Shown here: in pieces, positions 51,026 through 58,823 of the stretch
Layout: every line of letters begins with the position of its first letter
How positions within the stretch are numbered: the first letter of the stretch is position 1
Source: Blautia wexlerae DSM 19850
GTDB lineage: Bacteria; Bacillota; Clostridia; Lachnospirales; Lachnospiraceae
Assembly (NCBI RefSeq): GCF_025148125.1
Contig: NZ_CP102267.1
Span: 1,932,501 to 1,996,500 of the forward strand
Length of the DNA: 64,000 bases
Direction: 5' to 3'
Notes under the pieces: model-generated
What the model saw: only the letters and a program-made list of their open reading frames with translations
Told to the model about the DNA's origin: nothing
Databases searched by the model: none
Made by a program: the position numbers and the translations under genes

Positions 51026-51200
51026 AGAAAAGTATCACCTCTGGAAAAATCTTATATCGTCAGACTAGACAGTCTGCCCGGCAGACTGTAATTTTACAGG
51101 ACATTCCGGCAGTTGTCGTGGAATCTGACAATAATAGATTGCAGTTCTCGATATTAGTATATGTTTCATATGTGAGTTTGTGACTTACTATTGTATAACT

Positions 51201-51450
51201 GTCAACTACCCATTACCTAAAGGCAATGGGCTTGTAACTGCCCAGTCGTAGTAACGGTTTACGCCTTCGACCTTTTATCCCCAATAGGTATTGCTGCCTA
51301 AAGTGGCGCTACATCATAGGGTGGTTGACAGCATCCTTTACAGACAAGATATACTCATCTGTAACTGTATCAGGTACTAAACTTCCCATGCTATACAGCA
51401 AACATTCTTTTACGGGTAAGATTTTACGCAATACGCGAGTTTTTTACTTT
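51201..51450 (-). mobile_element. IS200/IS605-type remnant: right-end hairpin and possible orphan omega-RNA
   Basis: On the minus strand the sequence ends AGCCCATTGCCTTTAGGTAA then TGGGTAGTTGAC, the characteristic IS605-group right end (the classic form is AGCCCACGACTTTAGTCGTGGGTAGTTGAC-like). About 80 bases before it a minus-strand frame of about 45 codons ends ...SVKDAVNHPMM stop at 51312, perhaps the tail of a lost tnpB. A structured-looking GC-rich stretch lies between. No intact tnpA or tnpB exists nearby. The bases just beyond the hairpin (51185-51200) would be the guide if an omega-RNA is still made. Confidence 0.6.
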
Positions 51451-51518
51451 ATAGGAAAGAAATATAAAAACTGCTGTGGAAAATAATTATATTTTCCTGA
51501 CAGGATAATTATCAAAAA

Positions 51519-51573
51519 TGAAAAGAGTCTGATGCATAAAACATATAGGTTTATGCGTTGGATTCTTTTTTGT
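51519..51573. terminator. Terminator-like hairpin, possibly bidirectional
   Basis: AAAAGAGTCTGATGCATAAA and TTTATGCGTTGGATTCTTTTTT form a stem with one-sided mismatches and T runs. It lies between the IS remnant and the AAA/PD-(D/E)XK gene. The rest of the 51026-51805 gap shows no gene. Confidence 0.6.
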
Positions 51574-51805
51574 CTCTTGCCCAATAAGTTCCGGTATGCT
51601 ATGATAAACAAAAGCATATTTTCTAATTATCTAAATCTATGTAACTGTCCGGTATTTTCAACAGTTACAGCCAAATCTCAATTCATATACAGATCATGAA
51701 TCTGTTCTTTCAGAAAAGTCATGCTTTAATTTTCACTATTTATTTCTAGCAGGAGTTTTCTAAAAGACAGGAACTCCTGAACATATTTATTAAGGAGGTT
51801 ATAAG

Positions 51806-53455
51806 ATGCTGTATAAGAAGACAGAAAAGCTATCAATAATAAAGAGGGAGGGTGAGATAATGGGTATGTTTGTAAATCCGAATGCTGCAGCATTTCAGTG
51901 TGCAGTCAATTCAGAAGTATATATAGACAAAACGGGATTATTGGAATATACAAATAAAGTATTGGGCACAAATGCCAGGTTTATATGTAACAGTCGTCCG
52001 CGCAGATTCGGGAAATCTGTTACTGTAGATATGCTGACTGCATATTACAGTAAAGGATGCGACACTGAAAAAATGTTTTCAGGACTGGAAATCAGCAAAT
52101 GTCCGGATTTTTACGAACATTTAAATAAATATGATGTCATTCGTTTTGATGTACAATGGTGCTGTATATCAGCAGGTTCCAGTGAGAATTTAATTTCATA
52201 TATCACGAATATCGTTGTTTCCGAATTAAGAGAGACTTATCCTGAAGTCAATCTGGTGGAAAACAGCACTATATATGGAGCAATGGCACGCATTAATACT
52301 GTATTAGGAAAACAGTTTATTGTAATCATTGATGAATGGGATGTTCTGATTCGTGATGAAGCCCATAATCAGGCAGCACAGGAAATGTATATTGACTTTC
52401 TCAGAAACATGTTTAAAGGAATTGAGGCATCAAAATATATCGCACTTGCATATCTGACCGGAATTTTACCGATAAAGAAATTAAAAACCCAGTCTGCCTT
52501 AAATAATTTCACCCAGTTTACAATGCTTAATGCCGGCCCATTGACACCATATATCGGTTTTAATGAAGATGAAGTAATCGATTTGTGTGAAAAATATGAG
52601 ATAGATTTTGCAGAAGTGAGGCGGTGGTACGATGGTTACCGTCTTGGAGATTACCATGTATATAATCCAAATGCGTTAGTAAATCTGACAATTATGCGGA
52701 CATTCCAGAGCTACTGGTCACAGACAGGAACCTATCTGTCAATCCTGCCACTGATCAACATGGATTTTGATGGTCTGCGGACATCCATCATAGAAATGCT
52801 GTCCGGTTCCTCTGTAGAAGTAAATGTCAATGAATTTCAGAATGATATGGTCAGCTTCGCAGACAAAGATGATGTATTGACTCTGTTGATCCACCTGGGT
52901 TACCTTGCCTACGACCAGAGAACCCAGAGAGCTTATATTCCCAATGAAGAAATCCGTCAGGAATTTCGTGCCGCAACCAAACGAAATAAATGGAACGAAC
53001 TGATTGAATTCCAGCAGGAATCTGAGAAACTACTGGAAGCCACCTGGGAAATGGATGCAGAAACAGTTGCTGAACAGATAGAGAAAATCCATGCAGAATA
53101 CACATCAGTGATTCAGTACAATAACGAGAATTCCCTGAGCAGCGTACTCAGTATTGCGTACCTAAGTGCAATAAAATACTATTTTAAGCCAATCCGGGAA
53201 CTCCCGACAGGAAGAGGCTTCGCAGATTTCGTCTTCATCCCCAAACCACTGTACAGAGACTATTATCCTGCATTACTCGTCGAATTGAAATGGAACAAAG
53301 ACGCAGAAACTGCTCTGAATCAGATAAAAGAACGAAAATATCCAGAGTCATTACAGCAGTATACAGGAGATATTTTGCTGGTGGGGATCAACTACGATAA
53401 AAAAGAAAAAGTACATCGATGTGTAATCGAAAAATGGTTTCCACTGTGTATATAG
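51806..53455 (+). CDS. AAA-ATPase-like/PD-(D/E)XK nuclease family protein
   Basis: 549 residues of the PF09820/PDDEXK_9-type family common in gut anaerobes. The N-terminal ATPase part has a P-loop variant RRFGKSVTVDML (after FICNSRPRR) and Walker B VIIDEWD. The C-terminal nuclease-like part has GRGFADFVFIPK with the Asp, LLVELKWNK (ExK) and ALNQIKERKYPE. Function is unproven; family members are often linked to mobile elements. Two starts are possible: 51806 (AAGGAGG seven bases upstream, used here) or 51860, where the conserved MGMFVNPN opening begins behind GGGAGGGTGAG. It stands alone next to an IS remnant. Confidence 0.85.
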   Translation: MLYKKTEKLSIIKREGEIMGMFVNPNAAAFQCAVNSEVYIDKTGLLEYTNKVLGTNARFICNSRPRRFGKSVTVDMLTAYYSKGCDTEKMFSGLEISKCPDFYEHLNKYDVIRFDVQWCCISAGSSENLISYITNIVVSELRETYPEVNLVENSTIYGAMARINTVLGKQFIVIIDEWDVLIRDEAHNQAAQEMYIDFLRNMFKGIEASKYIALAYLTGILPIKKLKTQSALNNFTQFTMLNAGPLTPYIGFNEDEVIDLCEKYEIDFAEVRRWYDGYRLGDYHVYNPNALVNLTIMRTFQSYWSQTGTYLSILPLINMDFDGLRTSIIEMLSGSSVEVNVNEFQNDMVSFADKDDVLTLLIHLGYLAYDQRTQRAYIPNEEIRQEFRAATKRNKWNELIEFQQESEKLLEATWEMDAETVAEQIEKIHAEYTSVIQYNNENSLSSVLSIAYLSAIKYYFKPIRELPTGRGFADFVFIPKPLYRDYYPALLVELKWNKDAETALNQIKERKYPESLQQYTGDILLVGINYDKKEKVHRCVIEKWFPLCI

Positions 53456-53489
53456 AACGTAACTTCAAAAGAATCATATAAGTTATGAG

Positions 53490-53528
53490 AAAAGATATTC
53501 TACCCCAGTGGATGGAATGTCTTTTTTA
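53490..53528 (+). terminator. Terminator after the AAA/PD-(D/E)XK gene
   Basis: AAAAGATATTCTACCC and GGATGGAATGTCTTTTTT form a stem with T tail. Confidence 0.75.
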
Positions 53529-53586
53529 TATAATTTTTAGCTTGCATCTATGTAAAATTGATATCAGAAAATTCCCTCTTTTTATG

Positions 53587-53614
53587 TTGACATTACTAAA
53601 AGCAAGACTATAAT
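53587..53614 (+). promoter_or_regulatory. Promoter of the hypothetical gene at 53662
   Basis: TTGACA and TATAAT with a 16-base spacer, 47 bases before the start codon. Confidence 0.75.
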
Positions 53615-53661
53615 GAAAACCGAAAAAAGAATCTGATACGATTGGAAAGGGGAAGTTAATT

Positions 53662-54462
53662 ATGAGTACAGTTTTGCCAAGAGAAGAAGCAGTAGAAACA
53701 ATTTTTTCTAAAATTTTGGCTTCGCCGGAAGCATCCGGACGATTAAGCGGAGTTTTTTATGACCATATAGATGACGACCATCGTCTGACAGATAATGACA
53801 GAGATCATTTCCTGCAGGTATTGTTTCATGCGTACCAGAACGGTGATATCAGTGCACTGCTGTTGGAATTATGCGGCAGAAGTATGTTTGACCTGTTAAG
53901 GGAGGCTTATCTGATCCCGAAGAAATTCCACGGAAAAGCAGGAGAGAACCCGGTGCTCCTTACAGATGCAGCCGGAGGACTTCTTCCCGGGGAAAAGGTT
54001 TCAGCCAGAGAATATGCAAAATTCAAGGAAACATATGAACATCATGAATGTGCCCCCAGATCTGCACTGTATCTTGCAGATGGTTATGATCTTGTCCGTA
54101 CCTATACAGAAGGTCTGAACATTACAGAAGAAAAAGATAACCGTAAACGTGGTGTCCTGGCTCTTTATGCACTTCCCGACACCTGTAAACTGGGTCTGAC
54201 AGAAGCACAGGCATATGCCGTTGTATGGGATGCTTTCCAGAAGATTCAGGAAGAAGCCCCAAGAGCCATGGTATACTACGGACAGGAAACAGGTCTGAAG
54301 AAAGAGAATCCGGATAAACCCTATGATGAAATTGGAATTCTTCTTCCTATCCATGAATTTGAGAAAAAAATGCTGCAGCATTTAGACGAGATTGACGGAA
54401 TCGTACTGGCATGCAGAGAGAAAATGATGGAGAAAGCAGGAAATGACAGTCTGCAGCTTTAA
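53662..54462 (+). CDS. Hypothetical protein, 266 residues
   Basis: Not recognised as a named family. A soluble, acidic, mostly helical N-terminal part (EEAVETIFSKILASPEASGR; DNDRDHFLQVLFHAYQNGD) precedes a mixed alpha/beta part (TYTEGLNITEEKDNRKRG; VLALYALPDTCKLGLTEAQA). No signal peptide. Ribosome site AAAGGGGAAG. It precedes a ThrE-type exporter by 68 bases and may share its transcript. No metal or catalytic motif stood out. Confidence 0.8.
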   Translation: MSTVLPREEAVETIFSKILASPEASGRLSGVFYDHIDDDHRLTDNDRDHFLQVLFHAYQNGDISALLLELCGRSMFDLLREAYLIPKKFHGKAGENPVLLTDAAGGLLPGEKVSAREYAKFKETYEHHECAPRSALYLADGYDLVRTYTEGLNITEEKDNRKRGVLALYALPDTCKLGLTEAQAYAVVWDAFQKIQEEAPRAMVYYGQETGLKKENPDKPYDEIGILLPIHEFEKKMLQHLDEIDGIVLACREKMMEKAGNDSLQL

Positions 54463-54530
54463 CAAATCAAGCAAGTAGCAAAGCGGATGATTTTATCCGA
54501 TTGACAATATAGAATGAGGAAGTGAGAAAA

Positions 54531-55862
54531 ATGCCGCAGGAAGTGATTAAAAAGAACCATATGGATGTTGCCTGGCATGAGTATACAGATGAAAATGGGG
54601 GAAATGTACCAGTTGTAGATTCCAGCATCGCAGAGAAAGCATCCATTATCGGACGTGTGGGGATTATGTTTCTCTCATGCGGTACCGGAGCATGGAGAGT
54701 GAGAAGTTCCATGAATACACTGGCAGAAGCACTTGGCATTACGTGTACGGAGGATATTGGTCTGATGTCCATTGAATATACATGTTATGACGGAGAAAAT
54801 GGTTTTACCCAGTCGTTGTGCCTGACTAATACAGGCGTAAATACTTTGAAGTTAAATCGTCTGGAACACTTTATCCGAAACTTTGAAAAAGAAGGAAAAC
54901 ATATGTCAGGAGAACAGCTGCATACATTTCTTGACAATATTGAAAAAACACATGGTCTATATTCCCCGCCTGCACTGGGACTTGCTGCAGCGATCGCATG
55001 CTGCGGATTTACATTCCTTCTTGGGGGCGGTCCGATTGAGATGTTCTGTGCATTTGTCGGGGCAGGAATTGGAAATTATCTCCGCTGCAAACTGACCAAA
55101 CACCATTTTACATTGTTCTTATGTATTGTGTCTTCTGTATCTCTGGCATGTTTTGCATATGCAGGTCTGCTCAAACTTGGAGAAATATTATTTGGTATTT
55201 CTGTTCAGCACGAAGCGGGATATATCTGTGCAATGCTCTTTATCATACCGGGATTTCCGTTTATTACCAGTGGTATTGACCTTGCAAAACTGGATATGCG
55301 TTCAGGAATAGAACGTCTGACTTATGCTTTGATCGTTATTCTGGTAGCTACTATGTCAGCATGGATCATGGCACTGATCCTGCATTTGAAACCTGTAGAT
55401 TTTATAAAACTTTCACTGTCAACAGAGCAGTGGATCTTATTCAGGCTTCTTGCAAGTTTCTGCGGAGTGTTTGGATTCTCTATCATGTTTAACAGCCCGG
55501 TTCGTCTGGCAGTCGCAGCAGCCGGGATAGGAGCAGTTGCCAATACTCTGAGACTGGAACTGGTAGACCTTGCAAATATTCCTCCTGCTGCAGCCGCATT
55601 TATTGGTGCACTTACTGCGGGACTTCTGGCGTCCCTGCTGAAGAATAAAGTCGGATATCCAAGGATATCTGTAACAGTTCCCTCAATCGTTATCATGGTT
55701 CCGGGATTATATTTATACAGAGGATTTTATAATCTTGGTATTATGTCATTATCAGTAGCTGCATCCTGGTTTGCGTCTGCGATCCTTATCATTGCAGCGT
55801 TGCCATTAGGACTAATCTTTGCACGTATTCTGACAGATAAAGCTTTCAGATACTGTACTTAA
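54531..55862 (+). CDS. Threonine/serine exporter family protein (ThrE-type, fused domains)
   Basis: 443 residues. The N-terminal ThrE domain is cytosolic at first (FLSCGTGAWRVRSSMNTLAE; ADIGLMSIEY-like segment) then enters membrane segments from about residue 145. The C-terminal ThrE_2-type part (about 300-440) adds further membrane segments (FCGVFGFSIMFNSPVRLAVA; VPSIVIMVPGLYLYRGFYN). In many Bacillota the two halves are separate genes; here they are one chain, as in Corynebacterium ThrE. The start at 54531 is preceded by GAGGAAGTGAG; GTG at 54522 is in frame. The 227 bases after it hold only the ldh promoter. Confidence 0.88.
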   Translation: MPQEVIKKNHMDVAWHEYTDENGGNVPVVDSSIAEKASIIGRVGIMFLSCGTGAWRVRSSMNTLAEALGITCTEDIGLMSIEYTCYDGENGFTQSLCLTNTGVNTLKLNRLEHFIRNFEKEGKHMSGEQLHTFLDNIEKTHGLYSPPALGLAAAIACCGFTFLLGGGPIEMFCAFVGAGIGNYLRCKLTKHHFTLFLCIVSSVSLACFAYAGLLKLGEILFGISVQHEAGYICAMLFIIPGFPFITSGIDLAKLDMRSGIERLTYALIVILVATMSAWIMALILHLKPVDFIKLSLSTEQWILFRLLASFCGVFGFSIMFNSPVRLAVAAAGIGAVANTLRLELVDLANIPPAAAAFIGALTAGLLASLLKNKVGYPRISVTVPSIVIMVPGLYLYRGFYNLGIMSLSVAASWFASAILIIAALPLGLIFARILTDKAFRYCT

Positions 55863-56019
55863 CCGAATCAAAAATCAGGGAAATCCCCAACCACTGCTTA
55901 AATTGCAAGTATCTACTCCAATAGGAAAATGTGAAAATTATATCAAACTAACAAACAATTTTATGCTTCCAAACAAATATTTAAACGAAAAAATTGTTCA
56001 GGTTTCTGTACAAAAGCTC

Positions 56020-56048
56020 TTGTCAATTTTTTGACAATGTGTTATCAT
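56020..56048 (+). promoter_or_regulatory. ldh promoter with Rex-like operator
   Basis: The palindrome TTGTCAATTTTTTGACAA (7-4-7) matches the Rex operator pattern TTGTTAANNNNTTAACAA at 12 of 14 half-site positions. Its left half contains the -35 TTGTCA (56020-56025) and, 17 bases on, TATCAT forms the -10. Binding would block RNA polymerase. Rex releases DNA at high NADH/NAD+, which fits control of lactate dehydrogenase. Confidence 0.75.
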
Positions 56049-56089
56049 TAAGACGTCAATTTTGTTAGGAGAAAAGGAGTATTAAGATT

Positions 56090-57040
56090 ATGAGCAGTAA
56101 AATTACTATCATTGGAGCCGGCAGCGTCGGATCTACCATCGCGTACACTTTATCAAGCCAGGATATCGCATCTGAAATTGTTCTGATCGATATCAACAAA
56201 AAGAAAGCAGAAGGTGAAGTTCTGGATATTATCCAGGGAACCTGCTTCAGAGATCCTATCTCTATCATTGCCGGAGACTACGAAGATGCTAGGGATTCTG
56301 ACATCGTTATCATCACATCCGGTATTGCCCGTAAACCAGGACAGACAAGACTTGAACTTACACAGACAAATGTAAATATCCTCAAATCTATCACACCGGA
56401 GATCGTAAAGGCAGCTCCAAATGCCCTTTATCTGATCGTAAGCAATCCGGTTGATATCATGACTTATGTATTTACAAAGATTTCCGGACTTCCAGAAAAC
56501 CAGATCCTTGGTTCCGGTACAATTCTTGACTCTGCACGTCTGCGCTGCGGATTATCCGAACATTTCCAGATTGCACAGAGTAATATCCATGCCTATGTAT
56601 TCGGTGAGCATGGAGATACATCCTTTATTCCGTGGTCTGGTGCCTATATTTCAGGTGTAAGTGTGGATGAATATTACGACCTTGAGAAGAAACTCGGTAA
56701 GGATATTGAACCGATTGATAAAGAAGCAATGCTTCAGTATGTACAGAAATCTGGCGGTGAGATCATTTCCAAGAAAGGTGCAACTTTCTATGCAGTATCC
56801 TCTTCTGTATGCAAACTTTGCAGCCTTCTTGTATCTTCTTCAGAGTCTATCTCTACAGTATCTACTATGATGCATGGAGAGTACGGAATCGATGATGTAT
56901 GCCTGAGTACATTAACTCTGGTAGGACCAAATGGTGTACAGGGCAAAGTTCCAATGAGAATGACAAAAGCTGAGATCGAACAGCTTAAGAAGAGTGCAGA
57001 TGCACTGAAAGAAATTATTGCTCAGATTGACCTTAATTAA
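56090..57040 (+). CDS. ldh: L-lactate dehydrogenase
   Basis: NADH-dependent reduction of pyruvate to L-lactate. 316 residues: Rossmann motif GAGSVGSTIAYTL, NAD site IDINKKKAEGEV, SNPVDIMTYVFTKISGLP, GSGTILDSARLRCGLSEHF, and the active-site His174 in GEHGDTSF. An Arg in the substrate loop (RKPGQTR) fits lactate, not malate, dehydrogenase. Ribosome site AAAAGGAG. A hairpin at 57059-57093 follows. Regulated by a Rex-like operator. The neighbouring hdr-flx operon also oxidises NADH. Confidence 0.96.
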   Translation: MSSKITIIGAGSVGSTIAYTLSSQDIASEIVLIDINKKKAEGEVLDIIQGTCFRDPISIIAGDYEDARDSDIVIITSGIARKPGQTRLELTQTNVNILKSITPEIVKAAPNALYLIVSNPVDIMTYVFTKISGLPENQILGSGTILDSARLRCGLSEHFQIAQSNIHAYVFGEHGDTSFIPWSGAYISGVSVDEYYDLEKKLGKDIEPIDKEAMLQYVQKSGGEIISKKGATFYAVSSSVCKLCSLLVSSSESISTVSTMMHGEYGIDDVCLSTLTLVGPNGVQGKVPMRMTKAEIEQLKKSADALKEIIAQIDLN

Positions 57041-57058
57041 TAATATATCAGACAAAAC

Positions 57059-57093
57059 ATTCAGAAGTACAGGTACAGCCTGTTCTTCTGAAT
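57059..57093 (+). terminator. Hairpin after ldh
   Basis: ATTCAGAAG(TA)CAGG and CCTGTTCTTCTGAAT form a strong stem soon after the stop; a short T stretch lies 20 bases further on. Confidence 0.5.
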
Positions 57094-57125
57094 CCATATT
57101 ACTGTTTACTCCTTTTTAATTATTA

Positions 57126-57170
57126 GCCAAAATTCTGTACTGTAAGCGGAAACAGACGAATTTTGGCTTA
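57126..57170. repeat. AGCCAAAATTC hairpin fragment
   Basis: AGCCAAAATTCTGT and ACGAATTTTGGCT repeat the second hairpin of the MITE-like family with a different loop (ACTGTAAGCGGAAAC). TTACTGTTTACTCC lies just before it. Confidence 0.55.
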
Positions 57171-57339
57171 CATATATCAAAAGCAAAAAAATATATAAAT
57201 AATATTTTTATTAATTTTTTGAAAGATACTATGATTGTGAGTAAATAGAAAAGCGGAAGATTTTATCTGCCTGAAAAAGATTAATTTAGATCAGAAGAAT
57301 TGAGCAATGATGCGTGATAAAAAAATTATCAAAAACCTC

Positions 57340-57368
57340 TTGTTAAAATGTTGTCAATATGATATAAT
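57340..57368 (+). promoter_or_regulatory. hdr-flx promoter with Rex-like operator
   Basis: TTGTTA and TATAAT are separated by 17 bases. The -35 starts an imperfect Rex-like site, TTGTTAAAATGTTGTCAA: the left half is the exact consensus and the right half matches five of seven positions. The spacing to the -10 is identical to that at ldh. Confidence 0.6.
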
Positions 57369-57636
57369 ATTTTTCGGAAATCGAGCTGATACACTCCTTT
57401 AATTGCGGAGGAAGGGTGTGCGAACTCTTTTATTTTCTATGTCTCAACAAAGATATAAAAAGTAATTGTATTAGACTTGATTTATATTTTTGTCCATATA
57501 TTGTTAAAAAAAAGACAAGGACTAGCGGCTGTTATTTACGGGCGCTATATATCGGGGCAAATTGCTTTTGGACCCTGATATCATTATTTGAGCAACATGA
57601 ATTTATCTGAACAACTAAGAAAGGATAATGTTAAGT
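57369..57636 (+). other. Long leader of the hdr-flx operon
   Basis: About 260 untranslated bases follow the promoter. They contain a hairpin ACACTCCTT...AAGGGTGT (57390-57418) and another, TATATCGGGG...CCCTGATATCA (57549-57583), separated by A/T-rich sequence. No riboswitch class was recognised, and the short open frames here show no good ribosome sites. Confidence 0.4.
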
Positions 57637-58431
57637 ATGAAGTACAGTTATTATCCGGGTTGTACCCTGAGAAACAAGGCGAAAGATCTGGACGAATATG
57701 CCAGAGCCAGCGCCAGAGCACTTGGGTTTGAACTGGAAGAGATCGAAGACTGGCAGTGCTGCGGAGGTGTTTATCCTCTGGGAACTGACGAGATCGCTAC
57801 GAAACTTTCTTCCGTACGTGCTCTTAATCAGGCCAAAGAAAAAGGCCAGGATCTGGTGACAATCTGTTCTGCCTGTCATCACGTGATCAAACGTGTCAAT
57901 GACGACATGAAGAATGTGGAAGATATCCGCACCAGAGCAAATAATTACATGCAGCTTGACGAGCCTTATGCTGGCGAGACAACAGTACTCCATTATCTGG
58001 AAGTGCTTCGCGACAGAGTTGGCTTTGACAAGCTGAAAGAGAAAGTAGTAAACCCGCTTACAGGAAAGAAGATCGGAGCATATTACGGATGTCTCTTATT
58101 ACGTCCGGGTAAGATCATGGCTTTCGATGATCCTGAGAATCCGACAATCATGGAAGATTTCATCCGTGCACTTGGGGCAGAACCGGTAATCTATCCATAC
58201 AGAAATGAATGCTGCGGCGGTTACATTTCTCTGAAAGAAAAAGATATGTCTCAGAACATGTGTCAGAAAATCGAAGACAGTGCGAAAGGCTTTGGCGCAG
58301 ATATGTTGATCACAGCCTGTCCATTGTGTAAATATAATTTAAATAAAAACGCTTCCAGCGAACTGCCTGTATATTATTTCACAGAGCTCCTTGCAGAAGC
58401 CCTCGGAGTAAAAGAGGAGGTGGCAAAATGA
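57637..58431 (+). CDS. hdrB: Heterodisulfide reductase-type subunit HdrB
   Basis: 264 residues with two CCG domains, which bind non-cubane 4Fe-4S clusters at the disulfide-reducing site: SYYPGCTLRNKA with WQCCGGVYPLG, and YYGCLLLRPG with NECCGGYISL and TACPLCKYNL. In methanogens HdrB reduces CoM-S-S-CoB; in bacteria the substrate disulfide is usually unknown. The ATG at 57637 is preferred (11 bases after AAGGA, and the conserved MKYSYYPGC opening); one at 57628 is only two bases from that site. It overlaps hdrC by four bases. Confidence 0.93.
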   Translation: MKYSYYPGCTLRNKAKDLDEYARASARALGFELEEIEDWQCCGGVYPLGTDEIATKLSSVRALNQAKEKGQDLVTICSACHHVIKRVNDDMKNVEDIRTRANNYMQLDEPYAGETTVLHYLEVLRDRVGFDKLKEKVVNPLTGKKIGAYYGCLLLRPGKIMAFDDPENPTIMEDFIRALGAEPVIYPYRNECCGGYISLKEKDMSQNMCQKIEDSAKGFGADMLITACPLCKYNLNKNASSELPVYYFTELLAEALGVKEEVAK

Positions 58432-58817
58432 GAAACCAGCATTCAGCAGCAGAAAAGATCAAAGAGATCTCCGGAACCAATCCGCTGAAATGTATGAAAT
58501 GTGGAAAATGTTCTGCTACCTGCCCATCTTTCAATGAAATGGATATCAAGCCACATCAGTTTGTATCCTATGTTGTAAATGAAGATATCGAAGCACTTGT
58601 CAATTCAAAGTCTCTCTGGAAATGCCTTTCCTGCTTCGCCTGTGTAGAGCGTTGTCCAAGAGATGTAAAACCGGGAAAGATCATCGATGCAGCAAGACAG
58701 TTAGTTGTCCGTGAAAAAGGCGGCGATTATCTGAAAGCAGATGAGATACCACAGCTTCTTGATCCGGAACTGCCACAGCAGCTTCTGGTAAGTGCATTCA
58801 GAAGATACAGGAGGTAA
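58428..58817 (+). CDS. hdrC: Heterodisulfide reductase-type iron-sulfur subunit HdrC
   Basis: 129 residues with two 4Fe-4S ferredoxin motifs, CMKCGKCSATCP and CLSCFACVERCP, that carry electrons from HdrA to HdrB. The rest is helical. It overlaps hdrB (ATGA) and lies six bases before hdrA. Confidence 0.94.
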   Translation: MRNQHSAAEKIKEISGTNPLKCMKCGKCSATCPSFNEMDIKPHQFVSYVVNEDIEALVNSKSLWKCLSCFACVERCPRDVKPGKIIDAARQLVVREKGGDYLKADEIPQLLDPELPQQLLVSAFRRYRR

Positions 58818-58823
58818 GCCAGC

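Noticed and set aside
57416..57610. A 64-codon frame in the hdr-flx leader
   Set aside because: No ribosome site and odd composition; more likely untranslated leader.
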